Source: Rothia kristinae NBRC 15354 (GTDB lineage: Bacteria; Actinomycetota; Actinomycetes; Actinomycetales; Micrococcaceae). From it: a DNA stretch of 64,000 nucleotides. Positions 50,641 through 59,657 of the stretch are shown here, one piece after another. Numbering within the stretch: the first letter of the stretch is position 1; each line of letters starts with the position of its first letter. Location: contig NZ_BCSM01000002.1 in assembly GCF_001570865.1 (NCBI RefSeq), positions 186,001 through 250,000 of the forward strand. Direction: 5' to 3'. A model generated the notes under the pieces. It was not told the origin of the DNA. It worked only from the letters and a program-made list of their open reading frames with translations, and ran no database searches. The position numbers and the translations under genes are program-made.

Positions 50641-50979
50641 TCAGCTGCGGACCAGGCGGGCGATGGCGGCGGAGGCCTCCGCGACCTTGGCCCGCATCTG
50701 CTCCTCGTCCCCGGAGGCAGCGGCCCCGGCCACGCAGTGGCCCAGGTGCTCCTGAAGCAGTCCCACGGCCACGGCGTGCAGGGCGCTGCTGACCGCGGAG
50801 ATCTGGGTGAGGACGTCGATGCAGTACTGGTCCTCGTCGATCATCCGGGCCACCCCGCGCACCTGCCCCTCGATGCGGCGCATCCGCTTGAGGTAGCGGT
50901 CCTTATCGTGGGTGTACCCGTGCGGCGGGTGCGGGGTCTGGGCGGTGGTGTCCGCGGCGTCGTTCTCCGGCTGGCTCAT
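50641..50979 (-). CDS. csoR: Copper-sensing repressor CsoR
   Basis: A 112-residue DUF156-type repressor that leaves its operator when Cu(I) binds. The copper ligands fit the CsoR pattern: Cys53 (DEDQYCIDVL), His78 and Cys82 (QEHLGHCVAG), with the His-x3-Cys spacing of mycobacterial CsoR. The DNA-binding helix is KDRYLKRMRRIEGQVRGVARM. The first 22 residues are a polar Pro/Thr/His-rich lead. The GC-centred dyad 10 bases before the start is its probable operator. First gene of csoR-copZ-copA. Confidence 0.94.
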   Translation of the reverse strand: MSQPENDAADTTAQTPHPPHGYTHDKDRYLKRMRRIEGQVRGVARMIDEDQYCIDVLTQISAVSSALHAVAVGLLQEHLGHCVAGAAASGDEEQMRAKVAEASAAIARLVRS

Positions 50980-50988
50980 ACTCCCGGT

Positions 50989-51005
50989 ATACCCCCGAGG
51001 GGTAT
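50989..51005 (-). promoter_or_regulatory. CsoR operator
   Basis: ATACCCC-CGA-GGGGTAT, a perfect 7-base dyad with the G/C-run form typical of CsoR sites, 10 bases before the csoR start. Binding here would shut off csoR-copZ-copA. Confidence 0.75.
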
Positions 51006-51124
51006 CCTGCGCAAGGGTCGGGGTGGAATGGCGCGGGAGGGCGCTGCCTCACGGGCCGGTGATCTTCGCCCCGCCGCCACAGGAAAAGCACGCCTGCTGA
51101 TCATCAGCCGATAGATTGGGGATC

Positions 51125-53110
51125 ATGGCTTCACACATCGAGGACTACGCCCTGCTCTCGGACATGAGCACCGCGGCCCTGGTCTCCCGGGACGGCTCCG
51201 TGGACTGGTTCTGCACCCCCCGGTTCGACGCCGAGGCCGCCTTCGCCGCGCTGCTGGGCACCCCCGATCACGGCCGCTGGCTGCTGGCCCCCGCGGCCTC
51301 CGCCTTCGCCCCGGCCGCCGCGCAGGTCGCCCCCGGCGGCGCCGCCGGACAGGACGCCCCGCGCGCGGAGGTCGTGGAGCGCTTCTACGGGGAGAACTCC
51401 TTCGTCCTGCACACCGTGTGGACCACGGACACCGGCTCCGTGCGCGTCACGGACTTCATGCCCCTGAACGGGCGCACCGAGATCGTGCGCCGCGTGGAGG
51501 GGCTGATCGGCGAAGTCACGATGCACCAGGAGCTGCAGCTGCGCTTCAGCTACGGGCGCACCCACCCCTGGATGACCCGCTACGACGGCGCCCCGGACCC
51601 CGCCACGGGACTGCCGGACCCGGCCGAGGCGATGCTCGTGGCCATGGCCGGGCCCGATGCTCTCGTCTTCCGCGGGGACCCGGTCCCGGAGGAGGGGGAC
51701 CGCTGCCACGCCGGGCAGTTCCAGATCGCCGCCGGGCAGATCCGGGACTTCACCCTCACCTACTTCCCCTCCCACCGCAACCCCCCGGCCCCGCTGGACG
51801 TCAACGACACCCTGCACCGCACCGTCGCGCACTGGTCCGAGTGGACCCAGCTGTGGGATGACTCCTCCGCCCCGGCCCCCGTGCCGACCACCACCGCGCC
51901 CCTGGCCACCACCACGATGCCCGTGCTGCCCGCGGACGGGGCCGCCTATCCCGGGACGGAGGAGGCCGAGCGGGACCCGCGGCTGCAGGACTACCGGGAC
52001 GCCCGGCTGCGCTCGCTGCTGGTGATCCGCGCCCTGATGAACCGGGAGACCGGCGGGCTGATCGCCGCGCCCACCACCTCCCTGCCGGAGGTCCTCGGCG
52101 GACAGCGCAACTGGGACCACCGCTTCTGCTGGCTGCGCGACGTCGCCCAGGCGGTGGACGTGGCCGCGACCCACGGGCACGAGCGGGAGGCCGCCCAGCT
52201 GCGCAACTGGCTGCTGCGGGCCATCGCCAACGACCCCTCGGAGCTGCACAACGTGTACGGGGTGGCCGGGGAGTCCGATGAGCTGGAGCGCACCGTGGAC
52301 TTCCTGCCCGGCTACGAGTCCTCCCGGCCGGTGCGCCGCGGCAACGGCGCGGCCGAGCAGCTGCAGGGGGACGCGATGGGTCAGCTCATGGTGACCTTCG
52401 AGCGCCTGCGTGGGCTGGGCTTCGCCGAGGATCACCTCTCCTGGCCGCTGCAGCAGGCGCTGCTGCGCGCCGCCGTCGCTCACGTGGGGGAGGAGGACCA
52501 GGGCATCTGGGAGATGCACGGGGGCACCCACGTGTACACCCACTCGCAGGTGATGCTGTGGGCCGCGCTCGACGCCGGGGTGCGGGCGGTGCGGGTGCAC
52601 GGGCTGGCCGGGGACGACGCCGCGTGGGCGGGCGCCCGGGACCGGCTGGCCCAGCAGATCTGGGAGCACGGCTACGACACCGAGCTGAACTCCTTCGTGC
52701 AGGTCTACGGCGGCACCGAGGTGGATTCCTCGCTGCTGAACATCGCCCAGGTGGGCTTCGTGGCCTTCGACGACCCGCGGATGCTGGGCACGGCCGAGCG
52801 GATCGAACAGGAGCTGGGCACCGAGGCCGGGCTGATCTACCGGTACCGCAACGCGGACGGGCTGGACGGCATCGAGGGCCAGGACAACCCGCACCTGGCC
52901 TCCTCGCTGTGGCTGGCCCAGCAGCACATCCGCTCCGGGCGCACCGAGCGGGGTCGGCTGATCCTGGACGCGGTGCTGGACCGGGCCAACGACGTCGGCC
53001 TGCTCAGCACCGAGTACAGCCTGCGCAGGTCCCGGATGACCGGCAACTTCCCGCAGTCCCTGGCGCACATCGCCCTGGTGGACGCCATCGACGCCCTGCT
53101 CGGCGCCTAG
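51125..53110 (+). CDS. Glycoside hydrolase family 15 protein
   Basis: A 661-residue GH15 enzyme, probably a glucoamylase or trehalase. N-terminal beta domain MASHIEDYALLSDMSTAALVSRDGSVDWFC, then the (alpha/alpha)6 barrel with NWDHRFCWLRDVAQAVDVAATHG, then LPGYESSRPVRRGNGAAEQLQGD, a substrate-binding region. A Pro/Thr linker (PVPTTTAPLATTTMP, about residues 257-271) joins the domains. The catalytic Glu pair sits late in the protein (WEMHGGTHVYTHSQVM). No signal peptide, so it is cytoplasmic and favours trehalose or short alpha-glucans. ATG 51125 matches the family start; TTG 51116 is a weaker alternative. It converges on an alpha-glucoside operon. Confidence 0.88.
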   Translation: MASHIEDYALLSDMSTAALVSRDGSVDWFCTPRFDAEAAFAALLGTPDHGRWLLAPAASAFAPAAAQVAPGGAAGQDAPRAEVVERFYGENSFVLHTVWTTDTGSVRVTDFMPLNGRTEIVRRVEGLIGEVTMHQELQLRFSYGRTHPWMTRYDGAPDPATGLPDPAEAMLVAMAGPDALVFRGDPVPEEGDRCHAGQFQIAAGQIRDFTLTYFPSHRNPPAPLDVNDTLHRTVAHWSEWTQLWDDSSAPAPVPTTTAPLATTTMPVLPADGAAYPGTEEAERDPRLQDYRDARLRSLLVIRALMNRETGGLIAAPTTSLPEVLGGQRNWDHRFCWLRDVAQAVDVAATHGHEREAAQLRNWLLRAIANDPSELHNVYGVAGESDELERTVDFLPGYESSRPVRRGNGAAEQLQGDAMGQLMVTFERLRGLGFAEDHLSWPLQQALLRAAVAHVGEEDQGIWEMHGGTHVYTHSQVMLWAALDAGVRAVRVHGLAGDDAAWAGARDRLAQQIWEHGYDTELNSFVQVYGGTEVDSSLLNIAQVGFVAFDDPRMLGTAERIEQELGTEAGLIYRYRNADGLDGIEGQDNPHLASSLWLAQQHIRSGRTERGRLILDAVLDRANDVGLLSTEYSLRRSRMTGNFPQSLAHIALVDAIDALLGA

Positions 53111-53151
53111 CCCGGCCCACCCGACAACCCACCCCAGCGCCCCGTCCTCAG

Positions 53152-53213
53152 CGCCGAGTCATCGATTCCTGCGGATTTTCGGCCGAAATCTCGTCGGAAT
53201 CGATGACTCGGCG
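53152..53213. repeat. Long palindrome P10 (family D, copy 1)
   Basis: Arms 53152-53182 and 53183-53213, 31 bases each, joined without a loop at TTTTCGGCCGAAA. Outer arm CGCCGAGTCATCGATTCC pairs with GGAATCGATGACTCGGCG. The internal block differs: TGCGGA on the left, the complement of GACGAG on the right. Between convergent GH15 (ends 53110) and GH13 (ends 53243). Confidence 0.9.
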
Positions 53214-53242
53214 ACGTCGGGGGGCGCGAGGGAGGGTGAGTC

Positions 53243-54922
53243 TCAGCGGCGCAGCCAGAGGGTGGCCTCGGCGGGGACGGTTCCCGACGACGACGCGGCG
53301 GAGCCCAGCACCACCTGGCCGGCCAGCGCCTCGGGCAGCCGCACCGGCTGGTCGGAGAAGTTGGTGACGCACACCCAGCCGCCGGGTCGGGCGAAGGCCA
53401 GCACCTGCGGGTCCCCGGTCTCGAGCCACTCCAGCTCCTCGGCCCCCTGCAGCTCGCGCCGGGCGGCCAGGGCCCGGCGGTACAGGGTGAGCGTCGAGTC
53501 CTCGTCCTGTTCCTCCACGGACACCGCGTACCGGCCGAACCAGTCCGGCTGCGGCAGGTGGGTCCCGTCCGGACCGAAGCCGAAGGAGGAGCCCTCCGGG
53601 GTCCAGGGCAGCGGCACCCGGCAGCCGTCCCGGCCCTTGTCCACCCCGGGGCTGCGGAAGAAGGTGGGGTCCTGGCGGTCCTCGTCGGGGATGTCCGCGA
53701 CCTCGTGCAGGCCCAGCTCCTCGCCCTGGTACAGGTAGGCGCTGCCGGGCAGGGCCAGCTCGAACAGGGTCGCCGCCCGCGCCCGGTGCAGGCCCCGCTC
53801 GGCGTCCAGCTGCGGCTCGGTCCCGCCGGAGAGGATCCAGGCGACCCCGGTCTCCTTGTCCGTCCTGCCGGGCACCTCCGGCAGGCCGTAGCGGGTCGCG
53901 TGGCGCACGACGTCGTGGTTGGACAGCACCCAGGTGCTGGAGGATCCGGAGCGGGCGGCCAGATCGGTGTTGAAGGAGACGATGTCCTTGAAGCTGCGGG
54001 CGTCGAAGTGCGCGGAGAGCAGGTCGAAGTTGAAGGCCTGGCCCAGACCCTTCGGGCTGGCGTAGGCCGGGCGTCGGTCCGCCTCCACCCACGCCTCCGC
54101 CACGGCGGTGCGCGGCGGGTCGTAGGAGTCGAAGACCTTCCGCCACTCGGCGTAGATCTCGTGCACCTCGTCCCGGTCCCACAGCGGGTGGGTGCCGTCG
54201 ATGGGCATCTCGTCCAGCTGCGCCTGGGTGGGCAGCCGATCCGGCAGATCCTTGGCCAGGCCGTGGGCGACGTCGATGCGGAAGCCGTCCACGCCCCGAT
54301 CGGACCAGAAGCGCAGGGTGGTCAGGAAGTCCGCCCGCACCTCGGGGTTGTCCCAGTTCAGGTCCGGCTGCTCGGGGGCGAAGCTGTGCAGGTACCACTG
54401 CCCGTCGTCCACCCGGGTCCAGGCGGGCCCGCCGAAGATCGAGATCCAGTCCGCCGGCGGCTCGGCCCCGTCCGGGCCCTGCCCGTCCCGGAAGATGTAC
54501 CGCTCGCGTGAGGGGGAGCCGGGCCCGGCGGCCAGGGCCTCCTGGAACCAGGCGTGCTGATCCGAGGTGTGGTTGGGCACGATGTCCACGATCAGGCGGA
54601 TCCCCGCGGCGTGCAGGGCCTCGACCATCGCGTCGAAGTCCTCCAGGGTGCCGATCTTCGGGTCCACGTCCCGGTAGTCGGCGACGTCGTAGCCGCCGTC
54701 GGCCAGGTCCGACGGGTAGAACGGGCTCAGCCACACGGCGTCGACCCCGAGCTCGCGCAGGTACGGCACGCGCTCGGTGATGCCGCGCAGGTCCCCGATG
54801 CCGTTGCCGTCCGCGTCCGCGAAGGAGCGGGGGTAGATCTGGTAGACGGCGGCCTGGCGCCACCACTGCGGGTCCGGGGAGAGGGCGACGGCGGGTGCGT
54901 TCTCGGTGCGCTCGGTGCTCAT
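53243..54922 (-). CDS. GH13 alpha-glucosidase (oligo-1,6-glucosidase/maltase type)
   Basis: A 559-residue intracellular alpha-glucosidase, GH13 subfamily of AglA/MalL type. Barrel motifs: DAVWLSPFYPSDLADGGYDVADY, DIVPNHTSDQHAWFQ, nucleophile Asp in GVDGFRIDVAHGLAK, acid/base Glu in TAVAEAWVEAD and VLSNHDVVRHA. The C-terminal domain ends ATLWLRR. ATG 54922 has GAAAGGA upstream. It is the last gene of the maltose-type ABC operon and would hydrolyse the imported alpha-glucosides. Confidence 0.92.
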   Translation of the reverse strand: MSTERTENAPAVALSPDPQWWRQAAVYQIYPRSFADADGNGIGDLRGITERVPYLRELGVDAVWLSPFYPSDLADGGYDVADYRDVDPKIGTLEDFDAMVEALHAAGIRLIVDIVPNHTSDQHAWFQEALAAGPGSPSRERYIFRDGQGPDGAEPPADWISIFGGPAWTRVDDGQWYLHSFAPEQPDLNWDNPEVRADFLTTLRFWSDRGVDGFRIDVAHGLAKDLPDRLPTQAQLDEMPIDGTHPLWDRDEVHEIYAEWRKVFDSYDPPRTAVAEAWVEADRRPAYASPKGLGQAFNFDLLSAHFDARSFKDIVSFNTDLAARSGSSSTWVLSNHDVVRHATRYGLPEVPGRTDKETGVAWILSGGTEPQLDAERGLHRARAATLFELALPGSAYLYQGEELGLHEVADIPDEDRQDPTFFRSPGVDKGRDGCRVPLPWTPEGSSFGFGPDGTHLPQPDWFGRYAVSVEEQDEDSTLTLYRRALAARRELQGAEELEWLETGDPQVLAFARPGGWVCVTNFSDQPVRLPEALAGQVVLGSAASSSGTVPAEATLWLRR

Positions 54923-54969
54923 GCGGTGCGGGTGTCCTTTCGAGACGGGAGGCGGGAGGGGCGCGGGGG

Positions 54970-55902
54970 CTACTTGACGGCGCCCTGGGTGAGCCCGGCC
55001 ATGACCCACTTCTGGGAGATCGCGTAGGCGATCACGGACGGGCCGATCGCCAGCAGGTAGGAGGCGAAGGCGATGTTGTAGTTGTTGCTGAACTGGGTCT
55101 GGAAGATCTTCTGCACCACGGGCAGGGTCTGCATGCTCGGGTCCGCGATGATCATCGAGGGCATCATGAAGTCGTTCCAGGAGGCCAGCAGGGTGAAGAT
55201 CCCGACGGTCGCGGCCATCGGCATCATCAGCGGGAACATCAGGGTCCAGAAGATCCGCCAGGTGGAGGCCCCGTCCATCCGGGCGGACTCCTCCAGCTCC
55301 TCCGGCAGGGACCGGATGAACGCGGTGAACAGCAGCACGTTGAAGGACAGGCTGAACATGATGTGCAGGACGATCACGCCCACCGGGTTGGCCAGGTGCA
55401 CGTACCCGGAGAGCTTGACCTGGGACAGGGCCAACACGGGGAAGGGCAGGAACATCGCGGCCAGCAGGTAGTAGCAGGAGATGCGGAAGAAGCGGCGGTT
55501 CCAGTTGCGGGAGATGGCGTAGGAGGCCATCGCGGAGAGCAGCACCGCCCCCACCGTGGAGAAGACGGTGATGGTCAGGGAGATCGCGAAGACCTTCGGG
55601 AAGTCGGTCAGCTCCCACGCCTCGCGGAAGCCCTCCAGGCTCCAGGGGGCGGGCAGCTTGAAGGCCTGGCCGAGCACGGCCTGGTCCGTGGTCTTGAAGG
55701 CCATGGACACGGCCACGAAGAACGGCAGGAGCACGGACAGGGAGCAGACCATGAGGATGATGGTCAGCGGCCAGTTGGTCCCGTGCGCCGAGCGGCGACG
55801 ACGCCGGGTGGTGGGGGAGGCGGAGCCTGCGACGGCGTCGTGCGCGGTGCGCTCGGGGCCGCCGGGCAGCGGGGTGGCGGAGACGTTGGGATCGACGGAC
55901 AT
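54970..55902 (-). CDS. Maltose-type ABC transporter permease (MalG-like)
   Basis: A 310-residue permease with six membrane segments. The EAA loop contacting the ATPase is ESARMDGASTWRIFWTLMFPLMMP. A 40-residue polar N-terminal tail (RRRRRSAHGTNWP) precedes the first segment. ATG 55902 follows the malF stop with no gap. Downstream is the alpha-glucosidase gene at 47 bases. Confidence 0.93.
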   Translation of the reverse strand: MSVDPNVSATPLPGGPERTAHDAVAGSASPTTRRRRRSAHGTNWPLTIILMVCSLSVLLPFFVAVSMAFKTTDQAVLGQAFKLPAPWSLEGFREAWELTDFPKVFAISLTITVFSTVGAVLLSAMASYAISRNWNRRFFRISCYYLLAAMFLPFPVLALSQVKLSGYVHLANPVGVIVLHIMFSLSFNVLLFTAFIRSLPEELEESARMDGASTWRIFWTLMFPLMMPMAATVGIFTLLASWNDFMMPSMIIADPSMQTLPVVQKIFQTQFSNNYNIAFASYLLAIGPSVIAYAISQKWVMAGLTQGAVK

Positions 55903-56877
55903 CTAGAACTGGGTCCTTCCGCGGGAGACGCGCAGCTGGAACAGCGCGATGACCAGGGTGATGAGGAAGAAGATGGTCGAGTTGGCCATCTGGTAGGCGT
56001 AATCCCCGTTCTCGAAGCCGGAGAAGATCTGCATGGCCACGGACCGGGTCGCGGTGCCGGGGCCGCCCCCGGTCAGGCCGACGATGATGTCGTAGGTGCT
56101 CAGGAAGTTCTTGAAGCCGAGGATCACGTTGACCAACACGTATCCGGAGATCATGGGCACGGTGATGCGGGTCAGTTGCTGGAACGGGGTGGCCCCGTCC
56201 AGGGAGGAGGCCTCGTAGACGTCACCCGGGATGGTCACCAGGGCGGCGATGTAGATGAGCATGGCCTGCGGGACCGCCTGCCAGGTGGTCACCAGCACGA
56301 TGGAGATCCACGCCAGGTGCGGGTTGGCGAGGATGGACTCGCGCAGCGCGTCGATGCCGATGGCCTCGGCGGCGGCGGGGATGGTGTTGGAGAAGATGAA
56401 CTGGAAGACGAAGGCGATGATGATCGCGGAGACCACCATGGGCAGCACGAAGATGGTGCGCAGGGTGGTGCGGAAGCGGATCCGGCTGGTCAGTCCGATG
56501 GCCAGCAGCAGCGCGATGATGTTCACCAGGATGACGGTGACCAGGGCGACGCCGATGGTGAAGCCGTAGGCCCCGAGCATCCCGGGATCGCTGAACAGCA
56601 CGGCGTAGTTGGTCAGGCCCACGAACTCCCAGTCGCCGAAGCCGATGGAGTCGGTGAAGCTGTAGAAGATGCCCATCACGGCCGGCAGGGCGATGCACAG
56701 GCTGAACAGCACCAGCGCGGGGACGAGGAACCAGTAGTAGACCGGATCCACGCGGCGTCGGCGTCGACGGCGGGTCGGGGCGGCGGCGCGGGTGCCCGTG
56801 CGCGGCTGCGAGGCCGCGGCGGAGCCTGCGGCGGGGGCGCCCGCGGCGGGCGGCTGGGCGTGACTCGGTGTCGTCAT
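55903..56877 (-). CDS. Maltose-type ABC transporter permease (MalF-like)
   Basis: A 324-residue permease, six membrane segments, with EAA loop YEASSLDGATPFQQLTRITVPMIS. The N-terminal tail is rich in Ala, Pro and Arg (RTGTRAAAPTRRRRRRR). ATG 56877 starts 2 bases after the binding-protein stop. Between the binding protein and the MalG-like subunit in the operon. Confidence 0.93.
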   Translation of the reverse strand: MTTPSHAQPPAAGAPAAGSAAASQPRTGTRAAAPTRRRRRRRVDPVYYWFLVPALVLFSLCIALPAVMGIFYSFTDSIGFGDWEFVGLTNYAVLFSDPGMLGAYGFTIGVALVTVILVNIIALLLAIGLTSRIRFRTTLRTIFVLPMVVSAIIIAFVFQFIFSNTIPAAAEAIGIDALRESILANPHLAWISIVLVTTWQAVPQAMLIYIAALVTIPGDVYEASSLDGATPFQQLTRITVPMISGYVLVNVILGFKNFLSTYDIIVGLTGGGPGTATRSVAMQIFSGFENGDYAYQMANSTIFFLITLVIALFQLRVSRGRTQF

Positions 56878-56879
56878 GG

Positions 56880-58187
56880 TCAGTCCTTGGCGGGTTGGCG
56901 TTCGGCGAGGCGGTGCCAGTCGCCGTCGAGCTTGCGGAGGGTCTCCTCGAGGTCCTGCCCCGTGAAGATGCCCTGCATGTAGTTCTCGAAGGGCACGGTC
57001 TTGGGCATGGACACCGAAGCGCCTTGGTAGAAGGCGGAGCGGTCCACGTACTTCTGCAGGTCCTGCAGGCGCGGGTCCGTGACGGGCGGGGAGTCATTGC
57101 GCACCCCGAAGCCCAGGTTCTGCTGGTTGTAGGCGTCAGCCACCTCGGGGGTGATGAGATAGCGCAGCAGGGTCCGGGCGGCCTCCGGCTGGTCGGACTT
57201 CTCCGGGATCCACAGGGCCAGGTCCAGGTTCACGCGCACCTTGCGGTCCGCGGGGTCCTCGGTCATGGGCAGCGGGAAGATGCCGATGTCGGCCTGCGGG
57301 TTCACCGTGAGGATCTCGTTCAGGGCCCAGGGGCCCTGCAGGTACATCGCGGCCTGGCCGTTGGCGAAGGCGACGTTGCCGTCGCCGTACTTGCGGTTGG
57401 CGGCGTCGCCGTTGGCGTAGTCCATCAGCCGCAGCGCCTTGCTCAGCGGCTCCTTGAACACTTGGGTGAAGGAGATCTCCCGGTCCGGCCCGGAGTCCTT
57501 CCCCTGCGCGCGCAGCTTCTGGAAGAAGTCCCCGACGTCGATGGCCCCGCCGATGCTGTAGTCCGCGATGCCCTGGGAGACGGTCCAGGCGTCCGCGCTG
57601 GTGAGGTAGAACGGGGTGACCCCGGCGGACTTGAGCTTCTCGCAGACCTCCAGCAGCTGGGACCAGGTCTGCGGGACCTGCACCCCATGCTGGTCGAAGA
57701 TCGCCTTGTTGTAGAACACGGCGGCGGCCATCATCGAGTAGGGGATGGTGCACACCCGCCCCGGGTAGGTGGGGTACTGGTCCACGAGCTGCTGGATGGA
57801 ATCGGCGATGTTCGCCTCGGCCTGCAGATCGGAGAGGTCGGAGAGCTCCCCGCGCTCCTGGAAGCGGGCCATCTCGTAGTTGTAGTTCAGGCAGCCCAGG
57901 TCCGGCGGGTCGGCGCGGGCGAAGCCGCTGGAGAGGTTGGAGGCGCTGTCGTGGATCGCCTCGATCTTCCCGTCCTGCTGCTCGTTGAACGTCTTCAGCA
58001 GGTTCTTGAAGTAGGGGATGGCCTCGGGTTTGGACTGGTAGAAGCGCACCTGGGGGACGTCCGGGCCGCCGCAGGCGGACAGTCCCAGGGCCAGCGAGCC
58101 GAGGGCGGCCGCGCCGAGGAAGGAGCGGCGGGACAGCGGGCGGGGCCCGGGAGCCGTGGCGGAACGAGCCGGCGGCAGGTGGGGCAC
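56880..58187 (-). CDS. Carbohydrate ABC transporter substrate-binding lipoprotein
   Basis: A 435-residue solute-binding protein of the CUT1 family. The N-terminus combines a Tat-like motif (LSRRSFLGAAALGS) with a lipobox (LGLSAC), so it is probably a Tat-exported lipoprotein. Landmarks are VRFYQSKPEAIPYFKNLL, FYNKAIFDQHGVQVPQTWSQL and GNVAFANGQAAMYLQGPWALNEI. GTG 58187 is taken because CAGGAGG lies before it and a longer frame would cross the ROK operator. First gene of the operon binding protein-MalF-MalG-alpha-glucosidase; alpha-glucosides are the likely ligand. Confidence 0.9.
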   Translation of the reverse strand: MPHLPPARSATAPGPRPLSRRSFLGAAALGSLALGLSACGGPDVPQVRFYQSKPEAIPYFKNLLKTFNEQQDGKIEAIHDSASNLSSGFARADPPDLGCLNYNYEMARFQERGELSDLSDLQAEANIADSIQQLVDQYPTYPGRVCTIPYSMMAAAVFYNKAIFDQHGVQVPQTWSQLLEVCEKLKSAGVTPFYLTSADAWTVSQGIADYSIGGAIDVGDFFQKLRAQGKDSGPDREISFTQVFKEPLSKALRLMDYANGDAANRKYGDGNVAFANGQAAMYLQGPWALNEILTVNPQADIGIFPLPMTEDPADRKVRVNLDLALWIPEKSDQPEAARTLLRYLITPEVADAYNQQNLGFGVRNDSPPVTDPRLQDLQKYVDRSAFYQGASVSMPKTVPFENYMQGIFTGQDLEETLRKLDGDWHRLAERQPAKD

Positions 58188-58270
58188 GGCGACCTCCTGG
58201 AAGGGCGGACGACGGGCCCGACGGCGCCGTCGCGGATGGGCTGTGGTGCGGCGCACAGCACCGCTTCGAC

Positions 58271-58291
58271 TAAATATAGACCGTAAATATA
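58271..58291. promoter_or_regulatory. Putative ROK operator in the divergent sugar promoter region
   Basis: Two direct copies of TAAATATA (58271-58278 and 58284-58291) in an otherwise very GC-rich region, between the divergent ABC operon and ROK gene. A/T-rich repeats are typical of ROK binding sites. Confidence 0.5.
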
Positions 58292-58326
58292 ATCGAGGCA
58301 ACGACCTCGTGGAAGGATGGCGCCTC

Positions 58327-59637
58327 ATGACGACCCCTGACCCGGCAGGCGGCAGCTCCGCCGCCCTGCTGCGCCGCCTCAACACCCGCACCGTCCTGGA
58401 TGCGATGTGGGCGGGACGGCCGGCCACGGCCAGCGATCTGATGCGCCGCACGGGGCTGACCCGCGCCACCGTGCTGGCGGTGTGCCGGGAGCTGACCGAA
58501 CAGGGCTGGCTGCGCCCCGCCCGGGACACCCGCGCCGCCGGCGCCGCCTACACCAAGGGCCGGCCCGCCCTGCGCTACGCCTTCGCCGCGGAGAAGGCGC
58601 TCGTGGTGGGGGTGGACGCCGGGCAGCACCGGATCGCCGCGCGCGTCACGGACCTGGCCGGGCGGGATCTCGGGCTCGCCGAGCGCGCCCAGGACCTCAC
58701 CGTCCCCCAGCCCGGAGAGCCCCCGCGCCCGGCCGAGCGGATCGCGGCGGAGGCCGCCCGGCGCCGCGAGGAGGTGCGCGCCGTCGTGGACACGGCCCTG
58801 GGCATCGCCGGGGTCGAACCGGAGCGGGTGGGCTGCGTGGTCCTCGGGATCCCCGCCCCGGTGGATGCCGCCGGGCACTCCCCGGAGGGGGCCAACCAGT
58901 ACTGGGAGCTGATGAACCCCGGACTGGCGGATCTGTTCGCCGAGCGCGGCTGGGTCTGCCGGGTGGAGAACGACGCCAACCTCGCCGCCTTATCCGAGCT
59001 GGCCCTGGACCCGGCGCGGACCGAGCAGAGCTTCGCCCTGCTGCTGGCGGGGGAGCGCTACGGGGCGGGGCTGGTGCTCGGTGGCGAGCTGCTGCGCCAG
59101 CGCCGCGGCGGGGCCGGGGAGCTGGGCGTGCTGGGGCTGGTCTCCGGCGTGGAGGGCACCGGAGCGGTGGGCCAGACCGTCCGGGAAGCCGCGGCGGCCG
59201 CGATCGCCGCCGCGCAGACCGCCGACACGGTGCGGGGCGATTCGGGGAGCACCGGGTCGGAGGGCTCCGACGGGCGGGAGCGCCGTCGGACCGGGCTGAC
59301 TCGGTGGGCCCCGGAGCAGGTGCGCGCGGAGAACGTGTTCCGCCTGGCCGAGGAGGGCGACGCCGTCGCCGTCGGGATCGTGGAGGACGCCCTGGATCGA
59401 CTGGCCCGGGTGTGCGCGGTGCTGGCGGGGCCGCTGGACCTGGATGCGGTGGTGATCGGAGGCGGCATCGCCCCGGCCATCCGGCCCCGCCTGGACTGGC
59501 TGCACGAGCGGGTCCAGCGCTACCTCCACGCCCCGTGGCTGCGGCTGTCCACCTCGGCGGCCGGCGCCGATGCCGTGCGCATCGGCGCCTGCTGGGCCGG
59601 CATCGAGGCCGTGCGCGCGGCCGCCCTGGAGGGCTGA
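58327..59637 (+). CDS. ROK-family transcriptional regulator
   Basis: A 436-residue repressor of the NagC/XylR/Mlc type, N-terminal winged helix (about 20-75: ATASDLMRRTGLTRATVLAVCRELTEQGWL) and C-terminal sugar-kinase-like fold (GVDAGQHRIAARVTDLAGRDL; VENDANLAALSEL; VVIGGGIAPAIRPRLDWL). The ROK zinc-binding motif (CxCGxxGC) is absent; the corresponding stretch is an Ala/Gly-rich insertion (LLRQRRGGAGELGVL). It is divergent from the alpha-glucoside ABC operon and convergent with msmK, both with A/T-rich repeats in front, so it probably controls both. ATG 58327 has GGAAGG upstream. Confidence 0.88.
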   Translation: MTTPDPAGGSSAALLRRLNTRTVLDAMWAGRPATASDLMRRTGLTRATVLAVCRELTEQGWLRPARDTRAAGAAYTKGRPALRYAFAAEKALVVGVDAGQHRIAARVTDLAGRDLGLAERAQDLTVPQPGEPPRPAERIAAEAARRREEVRAVVDTALGIAGVEPERVGCVVLGIPAPVDAAGHSPEGANQYWELMNPGLADLFAERGWVCRVENDANLAALSELALDPARTEQSFALLLAGERYGAGLVLGGELLRQRRGGAGELGVLGLVSGVEGTGAVGQTVREAAAAAIAAAQTADTVRGDSGSTGSEGSDGRERRRTGLTRWAPEQVRAENVFRLAEEGDAVAVGIVEDALDRLARVCAVLAGPLDLDAVVIGGGIAPAIRPRLDWLHERVQRYLHAPWLRLSTSAAGADAVRIGACWAGIEAVRAAALEG

Positions 59638-59657
59638 TCCCGGTCCGGGCCTCGTCG